A stretch of 64,000 nt of DNA from Rhodosalinus sediminis (GTDB lineage: Bacteria > Pseudomonadota > Alphaproteobacteria > Rhodobacterales > Rhodobacteraceae), in contig NZ_QOHR01000005.1 of assembly GCF_003385555.1 (NCBI RefSeq), positions 130,709 through 194,708 on the forward strand, read 5' to 3'. Shown here piece after piece: positions 27,879 through 36,932 of the stretch (position 1 is its first letter; each line of letters starts with the position of its first letter). The notes beneath the pieces were generated by a model, which made no database searches, was not told the origin of the DNA, and was given only the letters and a program-made list of their open reading frames with translations. Position numbers and translations under genes: made by a program.

Positions 27879-28586
27879 ATGCAGACCGTCAGCCTGAGCT
27901 TTTTCCGCTTTCCCAAGGGCCTCGCCCGTGTCTGGGCCTTCGCGCAGATGGGCCTCGCGCGGGGGCCGATGGCCCGCGTGCCCGACATCGGCACGTGGAA
28001 GCTCTGCGGTTCCGGCGTCGGCGAGGGCTTCACGCCCTGGCCCAACTGGGGGGTCTACGCGATTCTCGCCACCTGGCCCGATCTCGAGACCGCGCAGAAA
28101 CGCACCAAGGAGGCGCCGGTTTTCCGCAGCTACCACGACCGTGCGGAAGAGGCCTTCACCATGTTCCTCGCGGCGAGCTCGGCGCGCGGGCGCTGGGCGG
28201 GCGTCGAACCCTTCGAGGTCACCGCCGAGCCGTGGTCCGGCCCGACCGCCGTGCTCACCCGCGCCACCGTGAAACCCTCCCGCGCGCTCGCCTTCTGGAG
28301 CCAGGGCCCCTCGGTCAGCCGCGCCATCGGCGAGAACACCGACGTGCGCTTCAAGATCGGCATCGGCGAGGTGCCCTGGGTGCAGCAGGTGACCGTCTCG
28401 ATCTGGCCCGATACGGCGAGCATGGCGCGCTTCGCCCGCGGCGACACGCCCCACGGCCGGGCTATCCGCGCCGTGCGCGAGGGCGACTGGTTCCGCGAAG
28501 AGCTCTATGCCCGCTTTCGCATCCTCGCGACGCGTGGCACATGGGAGGGCGTCGATCCCGTCGCAAACCTGGAGCTCGCCGCATGA
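27879..28586 (+). CDS. crtA: Spheroidene monooxygenase
   Basis: 235 residues from the ATG at 27879, with GGAGAG upstream; the frame opens earlier but through the operator. The sequence starts MQTVSLSFFRFPKGLARVWA and contains CGSGVGEGF and FRSYHDRAEEAFT, typical of CrtA. It is a haem-dependent oxygenase in known cases and turns spheroidene into the red ketocarotenoid spheroidenone when oxygen is present. Its stop overlaps the bchI start (ATGA), so it leads the crtA-bchI-bchD-bchO operon. Confidence 0.93.
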   Translation: MQTVSLSFFRFPKGLARVWAFAQMGLARGPMARVPDIGTWKLCGSGVGEGFTPWPNWGVYAILATWPDLETAQKRTKEAPVFRSYHDRAEEAFTMFLAASSARGRWAGVEPFEVTAEPWSGPTAVLTRATVKPSRALAFWSQGPSVSRAIGENTDVRFKIGIGEVPWVQQVTVSIWPDTASMARFARGDTPHGRAIRAVREGDWFREELYARFRILATRGTWEGVDPVANLELAA

Positions 28587-29587
28587 CGCCAGCCTTTCCC
28601 TTCTCGGCCATCGTCGGGCAGGAGCAGATGAAGCTCGCCATGATCCTCACGGCGATCGAGCCGGGGCTCGGCGGGGTGCTCGTCTTCGGCGACCGCGGCA
28701 CCGGCAAGTCGACCGCCGTGCGCGCGCTCGCCGCGCTCCTGCCGCCCATCCGCGTGGTCGAGGGCTGCCCGGTGAACGCCGAGACGCCCGAGGCCGTGCC
28801 GGAGTGGGCCGTCGGCGTGGGCGAGGCGATCGTCGAGCGGCCCACCCCGGTCGTCGATCTGCCCCTCGGCGTGACCGAGGACCGGGTGACCGGCGCGCTC
28901 GACATCGAGCGCGCGCTCACCAGCGGCGAGAAGGTCTTTCAGCCCGGCCTCCTCGCGCAGGCCAACCGCGGCTATCTCTACATCGACGAGGTCAACCTCC
29001 TCGAGGATCACGTCGTGGACCTGCTGCTCGACGTCGCGCAGTCCGGTCAGAACGTGGTCGAGCGCGAGGGGATGTCGATCCGCCACCCGGCGCGCTTCGT
29101 GCTCGTCGGCTCCGGCAACCCGGAGGAGGGCGAGCTGCGCCCGCAGCTCCTCGACCGCTTCGGGCTCTCGGTGGAGGTCGCCTCGCCTTCCGACATCGAC
29201 GAGCGGATCGAGGTTGTGCGCCGCCGCGACGCCTTCGAGACCGACCGGGAGGCCTTCATGGCGCACTGGGGCGCCGAGGACGCGAAGGTGCGCGACCGCA
29301 TCCTCGCCGCGCGCGACGCGCTGCGCGGCGTCGCGGCCGAGGACGACGCCTTGCGCGATTGCGCGCAGCTCTGCGTGACGCTCGGCGCGGATGGTCTGCG
29401 CGGCGAACTCACCCTCCTGCGCGCCGCGCGCGCGCTCGCCGCCTACGAGGGCGACGACACCGTGGAGCGCAGCCACCTGCGCCAGGTCGCGCCGCTCGCC
29501 CTCTCGCACCGGCTGCGCCGCGATCCGCTCGACGAATCGGGCTCCGGCGCGCGCGTCGCCCGCGTCGTGGAGGAGGTGCTCGCGTGA
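28583..29587 (+). CDS. bchI: Magnesium chelatase ATPase subunit I
   Basis: 334 residues of the AAA+ type. Walker A is GDRGTGKST (about 37-45), Walker B YLYIDEVNLLEDH (about 131), and the sensor region contains LVGSGNPEEGELRPQLLDRF. It forms a hexameric ring with BchD that drives Mg insertion into protoporphyrin IX by BchH. It overlaps crtA and bchD by four bases each (ATGA and GTGA). Confidence 0.96.
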   Translation: MTPAFPFSAIVGQEQMKLAMILTAIEPGLGGVLVFGDRGTGKSTAVRALAALLPPIRVVEGCPVNAETPEAVPEWAVGVGEAIVERPTPVVDLPLGVTEDRVTGALDIERALTSGEKVFQPGLLAQANRGYLYIDEVNLLEDHVVDLLLDVAQSGQNVVEREGMSIRHPARFVLVGSGNPEEGELRPQLLDRFGLSVEVASPSDIDERIEVVRRRDAFETDREAFMAHWGAEDAKVRDRILAARDALRGVAAEDDALRDCAQLCVTLGADGLRGELTLLRAARALAAYEGDDTVERSHLRQVAPLALSHRLRRDPLDESGSGARVARVVEEVLA

Positions 29588-31263
29588 GCGAGGGCGCGGC
29601 GCGCTGGGCGCGGGCGCTCCGCGCGCTGGCGCTCTTCGCCGTGGACCCGCAGGGTCTGCGCGGCCTCACTGTGCGCGCCCGCGTCGGCCCCGTCCGCCAG
29701 CGGTTCGAGGCGCTCCTCTCCGCGCTCGACGGGGAGGCGCACCGCATCCACCCCGAGATCGGCGACCCGGAGCTTTACGGCGGTCTCGACGTGACCGCGA
29801 CGCTCGCCGCCGGGCGCCCGGTGATGGCCGGCGGCCTCGCCGACCGGCCCTCCCGGCTGATCCTGCCGATGGCCGAGCGCGCGGCGCCCGATCTCGCCGC
29901 CCGCCTCGCGCAGCTTCTCGACGCTTCGCCGGGCCACTCCCTCGTCCTTCTGGACGAGGGCGCCGAGCCGGACGAGCGCGCGCCCGCCGCCCTCGCCGAG
30001 CGGCTCGCGCTGTCGCTCGATCTCGACGGGATCGGCCGGCTGGAGGCCAAGGGCGATCTCCCCTGGACCGCGATCGCTGAGGCCCGCGCGCGCCTGCCCG
30101 ACGTGGCGATCCCCGAGGAGGTCGCGCCGGCCCTCACCGCCCTCGCCGCGCGCTTCGGCATCGACTCGCTGCGCGCGCCGCTCCTCGCCCTGCGCGCCGC
30201 CCGCGCCGAGGCCGCGCTCGAGGGCCGGGAGACCGTGACCGAGGACGACATCCGCGCCGCCGCGGAACTCGTCTACCCGGACCGCGCCACGCGCACGCCC
30301 GAGCCGCCCCCCGAGGAGGACGAGACCCCGCCCGAGGACACGCCGGAGCCCGAGCCCGAGAGCGAGCAGGACGACGACGGCGACCTCGGCGACCTGCCCG
30401 AGGAGATGCTGGTCGAGGCCGTCGCCGCGCTCCTGCCGCCCGACCTGCTGACCCGCCTCGCCGAGGGCGGGGCGACCCGCGCCGCGAAGGGCTCCGGCGC
30501 CGGCGCCAAGCGGCGCGGCAACCGCCGCGGCCGGCCGCTGCCGTCGCGCCCCGGCCGCCCCGGCGGGCGCGAGCGGGTGGACCTCGTCGCCACGCTGCGC
30601 GCCGCGGCGCCGTGGCAGACGATCCGCCGCCGCCAGCAGCCCGACGCCGGCCGCGTGCTCGTCCACGCCTCCGACGTGCGCCTGCGCCGCTACGAGGACC
30701 GCTCCGACCGGCTGGTGATCTTCGCCGTGGACGCCTCCGGCTCGCTCGCCATGACGCGCCTGAACGAGGCGAAGGGCGCGGTGGAGCTCCTCCTGGGCGA
30801 GGCCTACTCGCGCCGCGACCACGTCGCGCTGATCGCCTTCCGCGGCACCGAGGCCGAGCTTCTCCTGCCGCCGACCCGCTCGCTCGTGCAGACGAAGCGT
30901 CGCCTCGCCGCGCTGCCGGGCGGGGGCGGCACGCCGCTCGCCGCCGGGCTGCAGGCGGCGGGCCTCCTCGCCCATCAGTCCGAGGGCCGCGGCCTCAGCC
31001 CCCGCGTCGCGCTGCTGACCGACGGGCGCGCGAACGTCGCGCTCGACGGCGCCGGCGGGCGCGCGCAGGCGATGGAGGACGCCGCCCGCACCGCGCGCGC
31101 CCTGCGGGGGCAGGGGCTCTCGGCCCTCGTCATCGACACCGCCGCGCGGCGCGGCGAGGCGGGCCGCCAACTGGCCGAGGCGCTCGGCGCGGGCTACCTC
31201 GCCCTGCCACGGGCGGACGCGCGCCGGCTCTCCGGCGCGGTCGCCGAGGCGCTGGAGGACTGA
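29584..31263 (+). CDS. bchD: Magnesium chelatase subunit D
   Basis: 559 residues from a GTG overlapping the bchI stop. An N-terminal AAA+-like domain (degenerate, without a good Walker A) is followed by a Pro/Glu/Asp linker at about 238-272. A C-terminal von Willebrand A domain carries the MIDAS motif DASGS at about residue 383. It bridges the BchI ring to BchH. The arrangement and length are as in Rhodobacter. bchO starts two bases after its stop region. Confidence 0.95.
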   Translation: MSEGAARWARALRALALFAVDPQGLRGLTVRARVGPVRQRFEALLSALDGEAHRIHPEIGDPELYGGLDVTATLAAGRPVMAGGLADRPSRLILPMAERAAPDLAARLAQLLDASPGHSLVLLDEGAEPDERAPAALAERLALSLDLDGIGRLEAKGDLPWTAIAEARARLPDVAIPEEVAPALTALAARFGIDSLRAPLLALRAARAEAALEGRETVTEDDIRAAAELVYPDRATRTPEPPPEEDETPPEDTPEPEPESEQDDDGDLGDLPEEMLVEAVAALLPPDLLTRLAEGGATRAAKGSGAGAKRRGNRRGRPLPSRPGRPGGRERVDLVATLRAAAPWQTIRRRQQPDAGRVLVHASDVRLRRYEDRSDRLVIFAVDASGSLAMTRLNEAKGAVELLLGEAYSRRDHVALIAFRGTEAELLLPPTRSLVQTKRRLAALPGGGGTPLAAGLQAAGLLAHQSEGRGLSPRVALLTDGRANVALDGAGGRAQAMEDAARTARALRGQGLSALVIDTAARRGEAGRQLAEALGAGYLALPRADARRLSGAVAEALED

Positions 31264-31264
31264 G

Positions 31265-32116
31265 ATGGACTGGGCGCGTGACCTTCCCGGCTGGCCGCAT
31301 GCGGCGCACTCCCGCCGCGTTGCGCATCCGCCCCACCGCTGGCACGTGCAGGAGATGGGCGAGGGCGAGACGCTCCTCCTGATCCACGGCGCCGGCGGCT
31401 CCACGCACAGCTGGCGCGGGCTGATGCCGCTCCTGGCGCGCCGCCGCCACGTCGTCGCGCTCGACCTGCCCGGTCAGGGCTTCACCCAAGCGGGCACGAA
31501 AAGCCGCTGCTCGCTCCCGCTCATGTCCGACGACATCGCCGCCCTCACGGAGGCGCAGGGCTGGCGCCCGGTCGCGGTGATCGGCCACTCCGCCGGCGCG
31601 GCCATCGCGCTCGAACTCGCCCGGCGCCTCGCCCCGCAGCCCCGCGTCGTCGGCCTCAACGCCGCGCTCGGCAACTTCGAGGGGGTCGCCGGCTGGCTCT
31701 TTCCCATGCTTGCGAAGGCGCTCGCCCTCAACCCGCTCTCCGCGACCATGCTCACCCTGGGCGGCGCGAGCCCCGCGCGCACGCGCCGGCTGATCGAATC
31801 GACCGGCTCCACGCTCGACGACGCGGGCCTGCGCCTCTACGCCCGCCTCGTCGGGGACCGCGGCCATGTGGACGCGACGCTCAAGATGATGTCCCAATGG
31901 CGCATCGATCCGCTGCTCGACATGCTCCCCACGATCGACGCGCCCACGCTCTTCGTCACCGGCGACAGCGACACCGCCGTCCCGCCCGCGACCTCCGACC
32001 GCGCCGCCGCGCGCATGCCGCAGGCCGAGGTCCGCCACCTCCCCGGCCTCGGCCACCTCGCCCACGAGGAAGACCCGCAGGCCGCCGCCGCCGAGATCGA
32101 GGCCTTCCTCACCTGA
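31265..32116 (+). CDS. bchO: Alpha/beta hydrolase of the bchID locus
   Basis: 283 residues. The alpha/beta-hydrolase fold has the oxyanion segment LLIHGAGGSTHSW, the nucleophile elbow GHSAGA (about 106-111), and the late Asp and His positions in FVTGDSDTAVP and LPGLGHLAHEE. BchO proteins always accompany bchI and bchD in purple bacteria, and a role in Mg-chelatase or porphyrin handling is assumed but not proven. It is the last gene of the crtA operon and converges on crtC across a 231-base gap that holds a palindromic repeat. Confidence 0.9.
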   Translation: MDWARDLPGWPHAAHSRRVAHPPHRWHVQEMGEGETLLLIHGAGGSTHSWRGLMPLLARRRHVVALDLPGQGFTQAGTKSRCSLPLMSDDIAALTEAQGWRPVAVIGHSAGAAIALELARRLAPQPRVVGLNAALGNFEGVAGWLFPMLAKALALNPLSATMLTLGGASPARTRRLIESTGSTLDDAGLRLYARLVGDRGHVDATLKMMSQWRIDPLLDMLPTIDAPTLFVTGDSDTAVPPATSDRAAARMPQAEVRHLPGLGHLAHEEDPQAAAAEIEAFLT

Positions 32117-32200
32117 TCGCTGCCCCCGGTCGCTTCGCCGCAGCCCGCCCGCAGCGCCACGCGAAGCCCACGGCCCGGCCGTCGCCCCGCATCCCGCGCC

Positions 32201-32266
32201 CATCATCTTGGCTCAAATACTCCGTGGGTGAATTGGCCGCAGGCCAAGAGGGGGCAGCGCCCCCTC
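32201..32266 (+). repeat. Dispersed palindromic repeat, copy 1
   Basis: Conserved left part CATCTTGGCTCAAATACTCC, then a variable inner hairpin (TTGGCC-GCA-GGCCAA), then the conserved right palindrome GGGGGCAGCGCCCCC at 32250-32264. It lies between the convergent bchO and crtC stops and could also serve as a terminator. Other copies are at 40725-40769, 56907-56972 and 60748-60814. Confidence 0.75.
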
Positions 32267-32347
32267 CACGGCGGCCGCCCGACGCGCGGCCGCCACCCCC
32301 CGGCGACGACGGCCCGCCCGGGCCGGAGGAGCGCTCCCCCGGCCCGC

Positions 32348-33286
32348 TCAGTCCGGAAACCGCCAGCCCGCGCGGCGGGGCACGCGCACGGCGAGCATCG
32401 GCTTGATCAGCCGCGTGCGGAACCGCGTGAGGTCGAGCGCCTCGTGCACGCCCACCGTCTCCTCGCCGTCGAGCCGCGTTTTCACCGCCGCGCGGCAATA
32501 GAACGGCGCGTCGAGCATCGGCAGCACCTGCCGCGGGCGATAGCCCGGATCGGCCCGCGTTTCGCGCTTGACGGCCCAGAGAGAGCGGCGGAATTCGGTC
32601 TTCGGGTGCGGGTCGACCATGTGCGCGCCGCCGTCGTGGTCGAAGTGGATCGCCTGCGCCAGTGTGCTGCCGTCGAGGCGCGTGGCGTCGTAGAAGCAGG
32701 TCGCGCCGCCCGCCGCCGGGAAGCGGCCCCAGGTCCAATAGGCGAAATCCTCCTCCAGCGCGCGGGTGCCGAAGTTGGCGTCGAAATAGCCGTGCCCCGA
32801 CCATTGCCAGCCCGGCGCCTCGAGCTCCACCTCGATGTCGGCGTTCGGCGCGAAGGGTCGCCAGAGGTGCGACTCGTCCGGCGTCAGCAGCATCTCGACC
32901 GAACTCATCGCCACCGGTTTCACCCGGATCTGTCCGCGCACGCGGCTGATCACGGGCGGCGCGGAGATCTCGTTCACGTCGATCACCAGCGCCCCGTCCT
33001 GCCAGTGGAGGGCCGAGGGGCCGACGCGGAAGCTGTCGCGCGATTTCCTCAGCGCCTGCCGTCCCCGGTCGGTCATGGTGAAGCGCCCGCCGGGGCCGTA
33101 GGTCGCCACGTTGATGCAGACGTGGTTTTCCGGGTCGCGCCGGCCCGACCAGCGGTACCAGGGCGAAAAGACCGAGCCTATGAAGGCGATGACCGAGACG
33201 GCGCGGGAGCCGTCGTCGCTGATCCCGTCGATGTACCACCAGGCGTAGCCGTTCGGCCCGACCTCGAGGTCGAAGTTCGGGCGCTC
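32348..33286 (-). CDS. crtC: Carotenoid 1,2-hydratase (hydroxyneurosporene synthase), start not identifiable
   Basis: The conserved protein begins around PNFDLEVGPNGYAWWYIDG and runs 312 residues. IAFIGSVFSPWYRWSG and HGYFDANFGTRALE are CrtC signatures. It adds water across the C-1,2 double bond of neurosporene or spheroidene at the membrane. The start given is the first codon I consider plausible for the conserved protein; it is not a start codon. In this frame there is no ATG, GTG, TTG or CTG for roughly 95 codons upstream, and the first downstream ATG would remove conserved sequence. See the frameshift finding. It overlaps the frame of crtD by about 110 bases. Confidence 0.8.
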   Translation of the reverse strand, partial: ERPNFDLEVGPNGYAWWYIDGISDDGSRAVSVIAFIGSVFSPWYRWSGRRDPENHVCINVATYGPGGRFTMTDRGRQALRKSRDSFRVGPSALHWQDGALVIDVNEISAPPVISRVRGQIRVKPVAMSSVEMLLTPDESHLWRPFAPNADIEVELEAPGWQWSGHGYFDANFGTRALEEDFAYWTWGRFPAAGGATCFYDATRLDGSTLAQAIHFDHDGGAHMVDPHPKTEFRRSLWAVKRETRADPGYRPRQVLPMLDAPFYCRAAVKTRLDGEETVGVHEALDLTRFRTRLIKPMLAVRVPRRAGWRFPD

Positions 33287-34761
33287 AGCATCGCCTCGGC
33301 CGCGTGCCGCGCGGAGAGGGTCGCCATCGGCACCCCCGCTCCCGGGTGCGCGCCGCCCCCGGCGAGGTAGAGGCCCGTGATCCGCGTCCGCGCCCGCGGC
33401 CGGGCGAGCGAGGCCGTCATCCCCTCCGGGCTCTGGCCGTAGAGCGCCCCGAGGGAGCCCGGAAACAGCGCCTCGAACCCCGCGGGCGTCGTCAGGCTCT
33501 CCGCCCCGGGGATCGGATCGAAGCTCAGCCCCATCCGGGCCAGCGTCTCGAAGGTGCGCGTCCGACATGATCCATACTCCTCGGCCGGGTGCGGCGGCCG
33601 CCCGAGCGGCGGCGCGTTGACGATGATCTCGAAGCGTTCCGGGGCGGGCACCGGCGACGGCGTGCCGCGGTCCTGCGCGCAGACGTAGAGCGTGGGCTCC
33701 CGCGGGGCGCGGCCGGCGTGCAGATCGCCCCATTCCTCGGCGTAGTCCGAGGAGAAGAAGACGTTGTGATGGGCGAGCTCCACGCCCGCGGGTTTCGCCG
33801 CGAAGGCCCAGACCTGCGCCGAGAGCGCGCGGGGGGCGTTTCGCGTCTGCGGCGCGACCGCACCCACGTCGGGCCCGAGCGCGCCGGTGGCGAGCGCGCG
33901 GGGATCGCCGTTGAAGAGCACCTCGCCCGCGGGGAGGCGCGTGCCGTCGTCGAGCACCACGCCGCGCACGCGGCCCGACGGCGCCTCGATCCGCGCGACG
34001 CCGGCGCCGTAGCTGAACTCTGCCCCATGCGCCGCGGCGAGGCGCTCGAGCGCGCGGGCGAGCGCGTGCATGCCGCCCTCGACCACCCAGACGCCGCGCG
34101 CCTCCGCTTCCCAGACCAGCGACAGGAGCGCCGGCACCCGGTAGGGCGAGCCGCCGACGTAGGTGGCGTAGCGCCCGAAGAGCTGCGCGAGGCGCGGCTC
34201 GCCGAGCTGCCGGGCGAGGGCCGTGGCCAGCGTCGCCCCCGGCGCCATGTCGGCCATCAGGCGCGGCCGGCGCATCACCGTCGCGGCGAGGCGGGGCAGG
34301 GCGGGCTCGGCCGCCTGCATCATCGGCGCGTCGAAGGCCTCGTAAAGCCGGCGCGCCCGACCCGCGAAGGCGCGGAAGCGCTCGGCGACCCGCCGCCCGG
34401 CGAAGGCCGCGATGGCCTCGACGTTGGCCGCCTCGCTGTCGTGCAGGTCGAGGGTCGATCCGTCGGGCCAGACGTGGCGGGCGAGGATGCACTGGCGGTG
34501 CAGCGTGACGTGCTCCTCCAGCCGCGTGCCGAGCGCGGCGAAGAGCTCCTCGAAGACCGGCCGCATGGTCAGCACCGTCGGCCCCGCGTCCACCGGGCCG
34601 GCGGGGCTTTCGAGCACGCGCATCTTGCCACCGGGCGTCGGGTGCCGCTCCAGCACCGTGACGCGCCGGCCCGCGCGGGCGAGGCGCGCCGCCGCGGCGA
34701 GCCCCGCGATGCCGGCCCCGACGACGATGGTGCCGTCTTCGGCGAATTCGTTGGACGTCAT
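33178..34761 (-). CDS. crtD: Methoxyneurosporene (hydroxyneurosporene) 3,4-desaturase
   Basis: 527 residues. The FAD loop is VVGAGIAGLAAAARLARAG near residue 16. VLESPAGPVDAGPTVLTMRP and LYLAGGGAHPGAGVPMATLS are CrtD/CrtI-family hallmarks. It introduces the C-3,4 double bond after CrtC hydration. The conserved protein ends about residue 490 (ARHAAEAML, near 33289). The remaining 37 codons read through the crtC start in another frame (Ser/Thr/Arg-rich, not protein-like), so the natural C-terminus may differ. It is divergent from crtE across a PpsR operator. Confidence 0.88.
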   Translation of the reverse strand: MTSNEFAEDGTIVVGAGIAGLAAAARLARAGRRVTVLERHPTPGGKMRVLESPAGPVDAGPTVLTMRPVFEELFAALGTRLEEHVTLHRQCILARHVWPDGSTLDLHDSEAANVEAIAAFAGRRVAERFRAFAGRARRLYEAFDAPMMQAAEPALPRLAATVMRRPRLMADMAPGATLATALARQLGEPRLAQLFGRYATYVGGSPYRVPALLSLVWEAEARGVWVVEGGMHALARALERLAAAHGAEFSYGAGVARIEAPSGRVRGVVLDDGTRLPAGEVLFNGDPRALATGALGPDVGAVAPQTRNAPRALSAQVWAFAAKPAGVELAHHNVFFSSDYAEEWGDLHAGRAPREPTLYVCAQDRGTPSPVPAPERFEIIVNAPPLGRPPHPAEEYGSCRTRTFETLARMGLSFDPIPGAESLTTPAGFEALFPGSLGALYGQSPEGMTASLARPRARTRITGLYLAGGGAHPGAGVPMATLSARHAAEAMLSARTSTSRSGRTATPGGTSTGSATTAPAPSRSSPS

Positions 34762-34791
34762 GGCGGGGATTGTTGACTCGTCAGCGGAAAG

Positions 34792-34809
34792 TGTCCAGTC
34801 TAATTTACA
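34792..34809. promoter_or_regulatory. PpsR/CrtJ operator between crtD and crtE
   Basis: Perfect TGT-N12-ACA palindrome (TGTCCAGTCTAATTTACA), 30 bases upstream of the crtD ATG and 73 bases upstream of the crtE ATG. A weaker partner (TGT-N12-ACG) starts at 34817. Repression of both divergent crt genes is likely. Confidence 0.82.
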
Positions 34810-34882
34810 GTCGCGCTGTCATGTGTTGCAGACGCATGCCGCCGGCGCGGCCGCCGAGGGACAGAGGCAGAGGAGCGCCCGC

Positions 34883-35749
34883 ATGGATCTTCACGCGCGG
34901 ATCGACACGGCGATGGCCCGCGCCGTCGCGCTGGGGCAGGGGGGCACGCCGCCCGCCCGGCTGGCCGAGGCGCTGGACTACGCCACCGCGCCGGGCGGCG
35001 CGCGCATCCGGCCCACGATTCTCACCTCCGTCGCGCTCGCCTGCGGCGACGACCGCCCGGCGCTGACCGACGCGGCGGCTGCGGCGCTGGAGCTCGTGCA
35101 CTGCGCGAGCCTCGTGCACGACGACCTGCCCTGCTTCGACGATGCGGCGACGCGCCGCGGCAAGCCCGCGCTGCATCGCGCCTACGGCGAGCCGCTGGCG
35201 GTGCTGACGGGCGACAGCCTCATCATCCTCGCCTTCGAGGTGCTCGCGCGCGCCGCGTCCGAGGACGCGCAGCGCGCCGCGCAACTCGTCCTGACGCTGG
35301 CGCAGCGCTCCGGCATGCCCGGCGGCATCTGCGCCGGTCAGGGCTGGGAGAGCGAGCCGCAGGTGGACCTCGCCGCCTATCACCGCTCCAAGACCGGGGC
35401 GCTCTTCATCGCGGCGACGCAGATGGGCGCGATCGCGGCCGGCCACGAGCCGGAGCCGTGGTTCGAGCTCGGCGATCGCATCGGCGAGGCCTTTCAGGTC
35501 GCCGACGACCTGCGCGACGCGGTGATGGACGCCGAGGCGCTGGGCAAGCCCGTCGGGCAGGACGCCGCGCACGGCCGGCCGAGCGCCGTGGCCGAACTCG
35601 GCGTCGAGGGCGCGGTGGCGCGGCTGCGCGACACGCTCGCCGGGGCCATCGCCTCGATCCCGTCCTGCCCGGGCGAGGCGCAACTCGCCAAGATGGTGCG
35701 GATGCAGTCCGAGCGCATCATGCCCGCCGCCGTGCGGCATCTGGCCTGA
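34883..35749 (+). CDS. crtE: Geranylgeranyl diphosphate synthase
   Basis: 288 residues from the ATG at 34883, with AGGAG upstream; the longer open frame crosses the operator region. The first Asp-rich motif is HDDLPCFDDAATRRG (about residues 78-92) and the second is ADDLRD (about 207-212). It condenses isopentenyl units to GGPP, the precursor of carotenoids and of the bacteriochlorophyll tail. It is followed by crtF after four bases and heads the crtEF-bchCXYZ-puf superoperon. Confidence 0.94.
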   Translation: MDLHARIDTAMARAVALGQGGTPPARLAEALDYATAPGGARIRPTILTSVALACGDDRPALTDAAAAALELVHCASLVHDDLPCFDDAATRRGKPALHRAYGEPLAVLTGDSLIILAFEVLARAASEDAQRAAQLVLTLAQRSGMPGGICAGQGWESEPQVDLAAYHRSKTGALFIAATQMGAIAAGHEPEPWFELGDRIGEAFQVADDLRDAVMDAEALGKPVGQDAAHGRPSAVAELGVEGAVARLRDTLAGAIASIPSCPGEAQLAKMVRMQSERIMPAAVRHLA

Positions 35750-35753
35750 CGCC

Positions 35754-36911
35754 ATGGCGGAGGTGGCGGGCGCGCGCCCCGAGCGGCCCCGGCGCCGCGA
35801 TCTTCCGACCGCGCTCGCGCGGCTCGCCGCGCGGCCCGGCTTTCAGCGCTGGGCGGCGGCCTTTCCCCTGACCCGGCGGCTGGTGCGGCGCGAGGGCGAC
35901 GCGCTGATGGATCTCGTCGCGGGCTTCGTGCAGGCGCAGGCGCTCGCCGCGCTGGTCGAGCTGCGCGTGATCGAGACGCTTCTGGAGGGGCCGCAGGACG
36001 CGGCCGCCCTCGGGCGCGCGCACGACATTCCCGTAGAGCGGATGCAGGCGCTTTTGCAGGCGGGGGCCGCGATGGGCCTGCTGGCGCGCCGCCGCGGCGC
36101 GCGCTTCTCGGTCACGGCGCGCGGCGCGGCGCTGACCGGGGTGCCGGGGCTTCTGCCGATGATCCGGCATCACGGCGCGTTCTACCGTGACATGGGCGAT
36201 CCGGTCGCGCTGTTGCGGGGCGAGGCGGAGACCGAACTCGCCGGGGTCTGGCCCTATGTTTTCGGCGCGCGGGAGGGCATCGACCCCGCGACGGCGCGCG
36301 CCTATTCCGACCTTATGACGCAGAGCCAGGCGCTCGTCGCCGAGGACACGCTGCGGCTGGTGTCGCTCAAGGGCGTCGCGCGGCTTCTGGACGTGGGCGG
36401 CGGCACGGGCGCCTTCCTGCGCGCCGCGGCGGCGAAACGGCCCGACCTCGGGCTCATGCTCATGGACCTGCCCGAGGTGGTCGAGGCCGCGCGCGAGCAG
36501 ATGGCCGCGGCGGGGCTCGGGGATCGCGCGACGCTGCACCCCGGCTCCTTCCGCGATGCGCCGCTGCCCGAGGGGGCGGACGCGATTTCCCTGATTCGCG
36601 TGCTCTACGACCACGAGGACGCGACGGTGCGCGGCCTGCTGGCCAAGTGCTTCGCCGCGCTGCCACCGGGCGGGCGGCTGATCGTCTCGGAGCCGATGTC
36701 GGGCGGCGCCCGGCCGGATCGGGCGACCGACGTCTATTTCGCCTTCTACTGCATGGCGATGCGCACGGGGCGCACCCGCTCGGCCGCCGAGATCGCCGCG
36801 CTCCTGCGCGAGGCGGGCTTCGAGACGCCGGAGCGGGAGAACAGCCTGCGCCCCTACGTCACCACCGCCCTCGTGGCGCGCAAGCCGTTGCAATCTGTCG
36901 TGCAGGGCTGA
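35754..36911 (+). CDS. crtF: Hydroxyneurosporene O-methyltransferase
   Basis: 385 residues. A winged-helix dimerisation domain (about 45-130) precedes a SAM-binding Rossmann domain with LLDVGGGTGAFL (about 212-223). LPEVVEAAREQM and SLIRVLYDHED are usual for caffeate-type O-methyltransferases. It methylates the 1-hydroxy group of the carotenoid. The stop lies inside a PpsR operator of the bchC promoter (36896-36913). Confidence 0.94.
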   Translation: MAEVAGARPERPRRRDLPTALARLAARPGFQRWAAAFPLTRRLVRREGDALMDLVAGFVQAQALAALVELRVIETLLEGPQDAAALGRAHDIPVERMQALLQAGAAMGLLARRRGARFSVTARGAALTGVPGLLPMIRHHGAFYRDMGDPVALLRGEAETELAGVWPYVFGAREGIDPATARAYSDLMTQSQALVAEDTLRLVSLKGVARLLDVGGGTGAFLRAAAAKRPDLGLMLMDLPEVVEAAREQMAAAGLGDRATLHPGSFRDAPLPEGADAISLIRVLYDHEDATVRGLLAKCFAALPPGGRLIVSEPMSGGARPDRATDVYFAFYCMAMRTGRTRSAAEIAALLREAGFETPERENSLRPYVTTALVARKPLQSVVQG

Positions 36912-36913
36912 CA
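36896..36913. promoter_or_regulatory. PpsR/CrtJ operator, distal bchC site
   Basis: Perfect TGT-N12-ACA palindrome (TGTCGTGCAGGGCTGACA) overlapping the crtF stop codon. It is 33 bases upstream of a second site, so the pair can be bound together. Confidence 0.85.
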
Positions 36914-36932
36914 GTTTTTACGTCACTGCTAA

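Noticed and set aside
33287-34492. Upstream extension of the crtC frame across crtD
   Set aside because: It reads crtD in the wrong frame and gives Arg/Gly/Ala-rich nonsense; only the part from about 33286 on resembles CrtC.
34817-34834. Second PpsR site before crtE (TGT-N12-ACG)
   Set aside because: One mismatch in the right half; mentioned with the perfect site but not listed as its own operator.
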